Positions 53,871 to 64,000 of a stretch of 64,000 bases of DNA are shown here, piece by piece. This DNA comes from Ascarosepion bandense (lineage: Eukaryota > Mollusca > Cephalopoda > Sepiida > Sepiidae): the NCBI GenBank assembly GCA_037127315.1, contig JBBBDQ010001156.1, positions 3,351,501 through 3,415,500 of the forward strand. Direction: 5' to 3'. The notes beneath the pieces are model-generated. The model was not told the origin of the DNA. It did no database searches and saw nothing but the letters and a program-made list of their open reading frames with translations. The first letter of the stretch is position 1. Every line of letters begins with the position of its first letter. The translations under genes were made by a program, and so were the position numbers.

Positions 53871-56800
53871 GTATTACTGATAATTTTGCGTTTTTACTAT
53901 AAAAAAATATATTACTGGTATTTTCTTATTATGAAAATGCGTTGCTAGTATTTTTTTATCATGAAAATATATTGCATGTAATCTTTTATTATGAGAATAT
54001 ATTATTAGTATTATGAAAATATATTGCGGGTAATTTTTTATCATGAGAATATATTACTGGTATTTTTTACTATGAAAATGTATTGCTGGTAATTTTTTAA
54101 TATGAAAATGTATTGCTGGTAATTTTTTAATATTAAAATGTATTGCTGGTAATTTTTTATTAAGAAATATATAAATGGTAATTCTTTATTATAAGAATAT
54201 ATTACTGGTATTTTTTATCATGAAAATGTATTGCTGGTAATTGTTTATTTTGAGAATATATTAATGGTATTTTTATTATGAAGATATATTGCTGGTAATT
54301 TTTTATCATGAAAATATATTGCTGGAAATTATTTTATCATGAAAATATATTGCTGGTAATTTTTTATTATGAACATATATTGCTGGTAATTTTTTTATTA
54401 TGAAAATGTATTGCGGGTAAATTTTATGATAAGAATATATTACAGGTATTTTATATTATGAACATGCATTGCTGGAAATGTTTGTTTATGAAAATATTTT
54501 GCTGGTAGTTTTTTTATCATGAAACTGTATTGCAGAAAAACTTTTAATATGAGAATATATTACTGATATTTTTTAATATGAAAATGTATATCTCAATGTT
54601 TTTATCATGAAAATATATTGCTGGAAATTTTTATTATGAAAATATATTACTGTTATTTTTTATTATAAAATGTATAGCTGGAAAATTTTAATATGAAAAT
54701 GTATTACTGGTAATTATTTTAATATTAAAATATATTGCTGTAATTTTTTTTCATGTAAATATAATGCTTGTAATTTTTTAGTGTGAGAATATATTTCTGG
54801 CATTTTTTATCATAAAAATGTATTACTGGAAATTGTTTATTATGAGTAAATATTATTGCTATATTTATTATGAAAATGTATTGCTGGCAATTTTTTATTA
54901 TGAAAATTTATTGCTTGTAATTTTTTATTATGAGAATATATTACTGGTATTTTTACTTATGAATATATATTGCAAGTAATTTTTATGATGAGAATATATT
55001 ACAGGTAATTTTATTATTAAAACTTTTGCTGGTAATTTTTTAATATGAAAGTAATTTTTTAATCTTAAAATATATTGCTGTTATTTTTTATGAAATGACT
55101 AGTAGTTTATTATTATAAGAACATATTACTGGTATTTTCTATCATGAAAATATATTACTGGTCATTGTTTATTATGAGAATATGTTATTGGTATTTTTAT
55201 TATGAAAATCAATTGCTGGTAATTGTTTATCATGAAAATATATTGCTGGTAATTTTTTATTATGAAAATATTTTACTGGTATTTTTTGTTATGAAAATAT
55301 ATTACTGGTATTTTGTATTATGAAAATATATTGCTGTAATTTTTTAATATGAAAATATATAGCTGGTAATGTTTTTACCATGAGAATATATTACTGTGAT
55401 ATGAAAAATATCGCTGGTAAATTTTTAATCATGAAAATGTATTGCTGGTAATTTTTATTATGAAAATATATTACTGGTATATTTATCAAGCAAACGTATT
55501 GCTGGTAATTTTTTATTATGAAAATATATTGCTGGAAATCTTTTTATGGGAAAATATTGTAGGTAATTTTTTATTATGAGAATATGTTACAGGCATTTTT
55601 TAATGTGAAAATATATTGGTCGTATAGTTTTTAATATTCAAATATATTGCACGTAAAGTTTTTAATATTAAAATATATTGCTGGTAAATTGTTATTATAA
55701 AATGTTATTATGTGAATATATTACTGGTATTTTCATTATGAAAATTTATTGCTGGTAATTCTTTAATATGACAATTTATTGCTGGTATTTTTTTAATATT
55801 AAAAAATACTCTTTGTATTTTTTATTATGAAATATATTGCTTGTATTTTTTTTAAATAAGAATATTATACTGGTATCTTTTAATATGAAAATGTATTGCT
55901 GGTAATTTTTTATCATGAAAATGTATTGCTGGTAATTTTTTATTATGAAAATATATTACTGGTATGTTTATCAAGCAAACGTATTGCTGGTAATTTTTTA
56001 TCATTTTTATCGTTTTATGGAAAAATATTGTAGGTAATTTTTTATTATGAGAACATATTACAGGCATTTTTTAATATGAAAATATATTGCTCGTAAAGTT
56101 TTTAATATTAAAATATATTGCTGGTAATTTTTTTCTTATAAAATATTATCATGTGAATATATTACTGGTATTTTTATTATGAAAATGTATTGCTGGCAAT
56201 TTTTTAATATGACAATTTATTGCTGGTATTTTTTTTAATATTAAAAAATACTGTTGGTATTTTTTATTCTGAAATGTATTGCTGGTATTGTTTTAAATAA
56301 GAATATTATACTGGTATTTTTAATATGAATATGTATTGCTGGTAATTTGTTATCATGAAAATGTATTGCTGGTAATATTCTTATCATGAAAATGTATTCC
56401 TGGCAATTTTTTATTCTGAGAATATTTGTTTTATTATGAAAATGTTTTCCTGGTATGTTTCTTAATGTCTTGCTGTTAATTTCTTAAATATGTAAATGTA
56501 TTACGGGTAAACTTTATTATGAATATATATAACTGGTATTTTTCTTTATAAAAATGTATTGCCGGTAATTTTTTAATATGAAAATTTATTTCTGGAAGTT
56601 TTATTATTATGAAAATAATTTGCTGATAATTTTTAATTATGAGTATATATTACTGGTATTTTTTAATATAAAAATTTATTGCTGGTAAATTTTTATTATG
56701 AAAATATATTACTGGTATTCTTTATTATAAAAATATATTGCTTGTAATTTTTATCATGAAAATGTATTGCTGGTAATTGTTTATTATGAGAATATATAAC

Positions 56801-59800
56801 TGTTGTTTTTTTTTTTTACTATGAAAATATATTGTTGGTAATTTTTTATCATGAAAACTTATTGCTGGAATTTTTTTTAAGATCAAAATGTATTGCTAGT
56901 ACTTGTTTATGAGAATATATTGCTGGTATTTTTGTTATGAAAATGTATTGCTGGTAATCTTTTTATTATGAGAATTTATTTCTGGTAATTTTTATTATGA
57001 AAATATATTACTAGTAATTTTATTATCGAAATGTGTTTCTGGAATTTCTTTTATTATTAAAATGTATTACTTATAATTTCTTATGATTAGAATAGATTAC
57101 TGTTATTTTTATTATGAAAACATATTGCTGGTATTTTCTTTTTAAATATATTGCTGGTGATTTTTATCATGAAAGTGTATTCCTGGTAATTTTTATTAGG
57201 AAAATATATGACTGTTATTCGGTATTATGAAAATGTATTGCTGTATTTTTTTTAATATGAACATATATAGCTGGTAATGTTTTTATCATGAAAATATATT
57301 GCTGTTAAATTTTCTAATGAGAATATATTACTGTTATTTTTATTATGAAAATGTTTTGTCGGTAATATTTAATCATGTAAATCTATTGGGGGTAATTTTA
57401 TTTTTCATGGCAATGTATTGCTTGTCATTTTTTACTATGAGAATATATTAATGTATTGCAGTTAATTTTTTATTTTGAGAATATATTGCTGGTATTTTTT
57501 ATATGAAGATATATTGCTCGTATTTTTTTAATATGAAACTTTATTGCTAGCAATGTTTTTAATATTAAAATGTATTGCTGGTAATTTTTTATTATGAAAT
57601 ATATTTCTGGTAATTTTTTTATTATGAAAATTTATTGCTGTTAATTTTCAGTTATGAGTATATATTAATGGTATTTTTTGTTATGAAAATATATTCTTGG
57701 TATTTTTTTGTAATGAAAATGTATTGGAGGTAAATGTTTATATTGAGAATATATTACTGGTATTTGTTTATGAAAATGTGTTGCTTGTAATTTTTTATAA
57801 TGAAATATATTGCAGTTAGATTTTTATCATGAAAATATATTGCTGGTAATTTTTTATTATGAAAATGTATTGCTAGTAATTTTTTATTATGAAAATGTAT
57901 AGCGGGTAATTTTTTATTATGGAAATATATTACTGGTATTTTTATGATGAAAATATATAGTTGGTAATTTTTTTCATGCAAATATATTGCTGGTACATAT
58001 TCTAATGAAAATATATTACTGGTTTTTTATTATGAAAATATATTGCTGGTAATTTTTTATCATGAAAGTGTATGGCTGGTAATTTTTTGTCATGAAAATA
58101 TATTGATGTAATTATTTATTATAAGTATATATTTCTGTACTTTTTGCTATGAAAATTTATTTTGGGTAATTTCTATTATGAGAATATATTACTGGTATTT
58201 TTATCTTGAGAATGTATTGCTGGTAATTCTTTATCATAAAAATGTCTTGCTGGTAATTTTTTTGCTTTGAGAATATATTATTTTTTTTTTTTAATATGAA
58301 AATAAATTGCTGGTAATTTTTTAACATGAAGATGTATTGTTGGTCATAATTTTATCATCATAATATATTGCTGGTAATTTCTCATTATGAGAATATAATG
58401 CTGTTTTGATTATTATGAATATGTGTTGCTGGTATTTTTTATCATGAAAATATATTGTTGGGAATTTTTCTCATGAGTATATATTACTGGTATTTTTATC
58501 ATCAAAATGTATTGCTTGTAATTTTTTAATATTAAAATGTATTGCTGGTAAGTTTTTATTATGAGAATATATTACTGGTATTTTTATTATTAAAATGTAT
58601 TGCTGGTAATTTTCTTATCATAAAAATGTACTCTTGGTAATTTTTATTATGAGAATATATTTCTGTTTTCTTTTAATTATTAAATTAATTTTAATTGTTT
58701 TGTTGGTAATTTTTTCATATGAAAATGTATTGCGTTAATTTCTTAAATATGAAAATGTATTGCTGGTAATTTTTTATTATGTGAAAATATTACTGGTATT
58801 TTTTATTATGAAAATATATTGCTGGTAATTTTTTTAATATAAGAATGTATTACTGGTATTTCTATTATGGAAATTTCTTGCTGGTAATTTTTTTCATGAA
58901 AATGTTTTTATGGTAAGTTTTCATTATGAAAACGTATTGCTATTAAATTTTATTTTGCGAATATATTACTGGTATTCCTTATTTTGAAAATGTACTGCTG
59001 GTAATATTTTTAATATGAATGTGTATTCATGGAAAGTTTTTTTTTTCATTTAAATGTATTGCTGGTATTTTTTATTATGTAAATATATTACTGCTATTTT
59101 TTAATGAAAATATATTCCTTGTTATTTGTTTAATATGAAAATATATTGCTGGTATTTTTTTAATATGAAAATCTAATGCTGGTATTTTTTGTTATGAGAA
59201 TCTATTACTGTTATTTTTATTATGAAAATGTCATGCAGGTAATCTTTTTATTATGAAAATATATTGCTGGTCATTTATTTATTATGAAAGTATATTGCTC
59301 TAATGTTTTTATCCTGAAAATATATTGCTGGTAATTTTTTATTATGAGAATAAATTAGTGGTATTTTTCGTTATGAAAACGTATTAGTAAATTTTGATAA
59401 TGAAAAATGTGATGCTTGTAATCTGTTTATTATTAATATGTATCGCAGGTAACTTTTTAAATATGAAAATATATTTCTAGTGATTTTTTATTATGAGAAT
59501 ATATTACTGGTATTTTTTATTATAAAAATCTATTACTAGTTTATTTTATTGCGAAAATGTTTTGCTGGTCATTTGTCATTATTAAAATGTATTAATGTTA
59601 ATTTTTTTGTTATGAAAATGTATTGATGATAATTTTTTTATGAAAATTTATTGCTGGTAATTTCTTTAATATGCAATCCTATTGCTGGTAAATTTTTATC
59701 ATGAAAATGTATTACTTGTATTTTTATCATGAAAATATTCCTGGTAATTTTTTATCATGATAATATATTGCTAGTAATTTTTTTATGAAAATATATTGCT

Positions 59801-60490
59801 TGTAATTTGCTGGTAATTTTGTTATCATGAAAATATATTGCTGGAATTCTTTTATTAAGAAAAATTATTGCTTGTATTTTTTTATCGTGAAAATGTATTA
59901 CTGGTAATATTTTATAATGATATATGTTACTGGTATTTTTCATAATGAAAATGTATTGCTGGTCATTTTTATCATGAAAATATATTGCTGGTAATTTTTT
60001 ATTTTGAAAATGTACTGCTGGTAATTTTTTACTATTAAAATGTATTAGTGTTAATGTTTTTGTTATGAATACGTATTGCTGGTAATTGTTTTTTAATGTA
60101 TTGCTGGTATTTTTTTAAATATGGAAATGTATTGCTGGTAAATTTTTTATCATGAAAATGTATTGCTGGCAATCTTTTTATCATGAAAGTGTATTACTGG
60201 TAATTTTTTATTATGAAACTATATTGCTGGTAATTTTTTATCGTGAATATGTATGACTGGTAATTTTTTTATGATGAGAATATATTACTATTATTTTTTA
60301 TTATGAAAATATATCGCTTGTTATGTTTTACTATAAAAATATATTACTGGTATTCCTTATTATAAAAAATGTATTGCTGCTATTTTTTTATCATGAAAAT
60401 ATTTCGTTGGTAATTTTTTATGATGAAAATTTTTAACTGCTATTTTTTATTTTGAAAATTTGTTGCTGGTAATTTTTTATTATGAAAATC
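53871..60490. repeat. AT-rich 30-bp minisatellite, about 200 units
   Basis: Consensus TATTGCTGGTAATTTTTT followed by ATTATGAAAATG, about 30 bp, with substitutions and 1-3-bp length changes in most units. Alternating unit types (TATTGCTGGTAA and TATTACTGGTAT) occur. No stable reading frame. The minus-strand ORFs (such as 57754-57981) are short repeats of IHFHNKKLPA type and artefactual. Confidence 0.97.
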
Positions 60491-60790
60491 TAAATCCCCT
60501 TTACTATACTAAAAGTATTTCAGAGAAAATGTAGTGCTGGGATTTTTACTATAAAAATTTAATTTTATACTTTCAAAAGTATTTGATCTTAATTTTGGAA
60601 GTTTACTATTTGCCAACCTCTGGGACCTTAACAGGTGGTATCACCTAGCGTTAGGGTGGACGAGGAAACAGCAGCAATTAAGAGCTGGATCGACGCTTCT
60701 CAAAACACCGCCATCAGTGGACCTGTTGTCGGAAGCTCACTGTTGACATCCCCAAGACGACCGATATCAACATCATAACTTTTAAAATTT
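60491..60790 (+). repeat. Right flank of the minisatellite-bearing element
   Basis: After a degenerate transition comes GGGACCTTAACAGG, the GTTAGGGTGGACGAGG segment and ACAGCAGCAATTAAGAGC, shared with 39640-39700 and (minus) 2235-2365. Confidence 0.65.
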
Positions 60791-60837
60791 ATGTCGGCCG
60801 AACCAAGACGTTTTCAACACATCATCCTATATATAGA

Positions 60838-60887
60838 AAGACAGACAGACAGAAAAAAGAGTGAGGGGAAGAAAAAGAGAAAGAGTG

Positions 60888-60924
<37 letters not shown>
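60838..60924. repeat. (GACA)n microsatellite
   Basis: Short run at 60838-60853 and a longer one at 60887-60924. Confidence 0.95.
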
Positions 60925-60926
<2 letters not shown>

Positions 60927-61049
60927 AAGAGACGGAGACTTTTACATAAGGTCAAATCATCCTCAGTGAACAGCTTCTTTTCATTAACCGCTACTTTGTG
61001 AAACAGACTTGAAAGAGGATGCTTCTTCAGTTGCCACAATCTTCAAGTC

Positions 61050-61655
61050 TAGGTTCAAAGGTTATCTCTCCCCATAATCGGGACTAGCTTCCTGCTTTTA
61101 CGTCCATGCAACCACACTCTCACCGGCGTGATGTGGCTTCCCTGTGCCTCTTCTACTAGTACTTTCATGGCTTCTGCTCCGATGAACTTAGATTACTGGT
61201 GATGCCTAAGCACGAATTTACACGAGATACTAGATTAGCAACTAGGTCCCACCCTTTTACAGTTAAACAGATAAGATGTAACCGTAAATTCTACTCCAAC
61301 AGCTTCTTTTCTCGCGCTTCCCGCCTGTGGAACTCCTTTCCACAAGTCTGCTTTCCCGACAGCTACAATCTCCAGGTGTTTAAATGTAGTGTCAATAGAC
61401 ACCTTCTATCACACTAACTCCCAATTATTCTCAGAACATTCTCATTCATTCTCGGTATCCTTACCCGCCTATCACCCGCCCTCTGACATTTCCTATATTT
61501 AACCATTCTCGGTATCCTTACCCGCCTATCACCCACCCTCTGAGAAAGGATGGTTCCTATATTTAACCATCCTTTCTCCACTCTATGTAGCCCCCTGCGC
61601 AGTAGTGGCAGTGACATGCCTTGCTCTGGGTGAAACGCATATAAAAAAAATTATA
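61050..61655 (+). pseudogene. LINE-A 5'-truncated copy with 3' end
   Basis: Begins in the C-terminal region. 61199-61417 is an open 72-codon segment nearly identical to the end of the copy at 16246: HEFTRDTRLATRSHPFTVKQ, then YSNSFFSRASRLWNSFPQ, LSH stop. 3' UTR includes a small tandem duplication ('ttctcggtatccttacccgc' at about 61455 and 61504). Tail at 61600-61650 with A-run. Young copy. Confidence 0.9.
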
Positions 61656-62012
61656 ACAAACTTCATTCAGTAAATCTGCATTTTGAGTAGCTTGGGCATT
61701 GTCTTAGGACAATTAAGTTACAAGCCACCATCGATCATATGTTTATTGATCGCTTAAAACAGAAGTTCACAAACATGTTTTTTTTATCTTTAGGATGCAT
61801 CTTCGGAATGAAAGTTTGCAAGCACATAACCAATTTTTTTGTAATAAAAAGTACATTTAAAAAATAGACATGATTAAAGAGATATTAACGTGAACCCGAA
61901 GTCAAGAACATTTTCATTGGTTACTCTTTCCTCCATTTTGCGGACCCTAATTACCATAATCGTAATACTTGATGTAACGCAAAAATATCACATTTATAAC
62001 ATTTTTTGTTTT
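61656..62012. other. No recognised gene
   Basis: AT-rich spacer between LINE-A and SINE-B. Confidence 0.4.
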
Positions 62013-62014
62013 TC

Positions 62015-62205
62015 TTTTTTTAATCATATCACCCCATGCAAGGCGATAACGCCACTGATGTGCAGGGGGCTATTTAAGAGTAAAAAGATTGGAAAAGAGA
62101 AAGCCGGAAACCACATCCCAAACAGGGAACAAGGGATGAGCCTCTGCACCTGTTCAATAGACGTGGGTGGAGTGTGAACCGGGCGATAGTGTAGTCTATC
62201 TATAT
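62015..62205 (-). mobile_element. SINE-B, near full length
   Basis: Minus: head CTATCGCCCGGTTCACACTC near 62200, body GAACAGGTGCAGAGG and TGGTTTCCGGC, tail ending in the LINE-A-like GGGTGATATGATTAAAAAAAG at 62015. Single unit, unlike 15475-15930. Confidence 0.85.
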
Positions 62206-63110
62206 TTATTTATAACCATTTATACTGGGACTCGTGCAAGCAATTACAAATAATCTAAAATAAAATTTTAAATTTTGAAATCATATTTGTATTTGGCATA
62301 TGCAATTGTTTAAACTATTTCTAAATCTCTGATTCTTTTTCAATATTCCGCCTTAGCTGCTATCATCTTCCGCCGCATTTATAAGCGGCGCCGCACTATT
62401 TGGAAACCGCCGGCTTAAGGCATGAAACTGACAGTCCCTGGGCGATGTTGATTTTTGTCCACAATGTTTATATTTTCAATATTTAAATAATAAAAGTGAT
62501 AGAAACATAACAAAAAGCAAAAGAAACTAAATTAAATCGATTAAACTATACAACCAAATGTGATAGTATTTTCAAACCGTATTTTCTTTTCTTTTTTTTT
62601 TAATAATATATCGATGTCTGTTATTTTTCTGTTGTTCGTTAGAAGTTGGTGAATACGTTTGCAGTTGTATGATGTATTTTTTTCCTTTTTTTTGTGTGTG
62701 AATTCTAGTTTTCTTCAAGAGATTGCATAAATAGCAATGGATTCTCGCACCCTTTAGGAGATTACATATCAAATAGCAATAACAGTGTGTATTACGATTT
62801 TTGTCCTTCGATAGCAACTGTTAATTCCTATTTGCTTATGCATAGACGTATGAAAAATGCCTAGTATTTCTTTCAAACTTTGTTTTTTTTTTTGTGAACC
62901 GGATAATCTCATTTACTTATGTTCATTGGAAAAAAAACTGGTGAATGTGAACATTTTCGTTCACGTAAAGTAGGAATAAAACAACAAAAGTAACATTTAT
63001 TTTAAGATTACAAGAGAAAGATCAGAAAAATTCAGAAATGAACAGTTTTTTCAATTTACACTAATACTTTACATTACATTCACGAATCTGCCGCAAAATA
63101 TACTCTCCAT
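62206..63110. other. No recognised gene
   Basis: AT-rich. 62330-62460 is GC-richer (GCGGCGCCGC) with no identified feature. The ORF at 62572-62817 minus has no domain. Confidence 0.4.
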
Positions 63111-63118
63111 TCATAACG

Positions 63119-63146
63119 TTCTAGAACGTTCTAGAACGTTCTAGAA
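63119..63146. promoter_or_regulatory. Heat-shock-element-like array, six perfect modules
   Basis: Alternating TTC and GAA at 63119, 63124, 63129, 63134, 63139 and 63144, each separated by exactly 2 nt (TTCnnGAA repeated). This is the binding pattern of heat-shock factor trimers. More TTC/GAA pairs follow to 63212. No heat-shock gene is visible nearby, so function is unproven. Confidence 0.6.
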
Positions 63147-63314
63147 AGTATTGAAACTTTCAGAATCTTTACTACAGTTCTTGAAACTTTGAAAAATTTC
63201 TAGAAAATCTTTCTACAACAACTCAGCGGTGAATTTGAAAAGCAATAGAAAATAGGTTAATTCAAAGAACATTGACCAGGTTATAAAATTCATGAAAAAA
63301 TGATAATTCTTTTT

Positions 63315-63340
63315 TTGTGTGTGTGTGTGTGTGTGTGTGT
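63315..63340. repeat. (GT)n microsatellite
   Basis: About 12 GT dinucleotides followed by a T-rich stretch. Confidence 0.95.
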
Positions 63341-63646
63341 TTTGTTTTTTTTTTGCGTTCTAGACAGAACCAATTAGGAAATAACACTTGCAAAAGTCAA
63401 AAAAATACAAATTATGTTGCACATTGTAACAAAATGACATTAAAATTTACATAGATCATCCAAGCAAATTGGAATTTTAACATAAAAAAGAAAACCCTAG
63501 ATGTAGCGAACTCTATTATGTCTACAATAGTAAAAATTACTTCCTGATACAGATCGAGGTGGTTAAAAACTCCCGAACAAACTCATTAACTTCAGACAGT
63601 TTTTTTTTTATATATCAAGAATATTTTTGTTTTACAGTAAAGTACA

Positions 63647-63947
63647 CGCGGGGGTGTGTTGTGGTGCAATGGATATCGGCTCGGAAGTCGAGGAGCCGAG
63701 TTCGAATTCCAGTTGTATTCCTTGCATTCAATTACGCGCAAATACCATTGGAGAGGTATTAATCCGTCTCTTCCCTTCAGCTATGGGTCAAATAACACGA
63801 CAGATTGGGTTCTATAGCCTTGATAGGCAACCAGTCTACCACAGAAAGTAATGGCAACCTACTGCGGGAAAATCTTCTGCCCAGTCATTTCTCTTTCAAG
63901 ACAAGATTCTTAAGCGTGTATTACGAATGGCATTTAACTGACTGACA
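63647..63947 (+). mobile_element. SINE-A, full length
   Basis: Head GTGTGTTGTGGTGCAATGG, B-box GAGTTCGAATTCC, tail TTAACTGACTGAC. Small deletions in the head and near the 'gtcattt' block. No clear target-site duplication. Confidence 0.85.
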
Positions 63948-64000
63948 CCATGTTCAAAGCACTGAGGCCATTCGAGGCAGTGGGTTTAGATCAGTGGTTC

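Noticed and set aside
63985..64000. Possible hAT transposon end (CAGTGGTTC at the window edge)
   Set aside because: Only nine bases are visible before the window ends, so no terminal repeat or target duplication can be checked.

Overview
This window looks like intergenic DNA from a large, repeat-rich, AT-rich animal genome. I find no convincing host gene. The coding remnants are reverse transcriptases of two non-LTR retrotransposon families (called LINE-A and LINE-B here), reverse transcriptase/GIY-YIG remnants of at least two kinds of Penelope-like element (PLE1-3), and a clipped Tc1/mariner transposase. The rest is SINEs, MITEs, minisatellites and simple repeats. The mix (abundant tRNA-derived SINEs, PLEs, large minisatellites, long (TA)n tracts) suggests a mollusc, most likely a cephalopod such as an octopus. 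That is inferred from general knowledge of repeat families and was not checked against a database.

Layout. 1-9.0 kb: LINE-A and LINE-B pieces, a SINE-A with clear target-site duplication, and a 91-bp x4 tandem repeat. 9.0-9.4 kb: a TA-flanked MITE. 10.0-12.5 kb: PLE1 between (TA)n tracts, with a hammerhead-like ribozyme at its 3' end. 13.0-17.8 kb: dispersed repeats, a LINE-B foldback, a SINE-B trimer, and the best LINE-A copy. 17.9-19.6 kb: two 5S-rRNA/tRNA composite SINEs, one interrupted by a MITE. 19.8-20.7 kb: a 108-bp x7 array. 20.9-23.2 kb: LINE pieces and a Tc1 deletion derivative. 24.0-31 kb: pyrimidine-rich minisatellites and (TATC)n. 31.4-36.3 kb: SINE-A copies, including one whose 3' part is amplified to seven 114-bp units, and a third 5S-tRNA composite. 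36.5-46.2 kb: GATA, TC and CATA simple repeats and more LINE-A/LINE-B. 46.4-52.5 kb: PLE-type material with (TA)n tracts, PLE2, PLE3 and foldbacks carrying hammerhead-like motifs. 53.1-53.7 kb: LINE-B. 53.8-60.7 kb: a roughly 6.6-kb AT-rich minisatellite that appears to sit inside a dispersed element. 61.0-64.0 kb: LINE-A tail, SINE-B, a perfect heat-shock-element-like array, and a final SINE-A.

The strongest unusual signal is a recurring architecture: a hammerhead-like self-cleaving RNA fold followed within about 20-110 bp, in element orientation, by a (TA)n microsatellite. It occurs at the 3' end of PLE1, PLE2, the inverted arm of PLE3 and several non-coding repeats. In some copies the core C3-G8 pair is replaced by U3-A8. 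SINE-B shares its 3' tail with LINE-A, and several nested insertions give relative ages.
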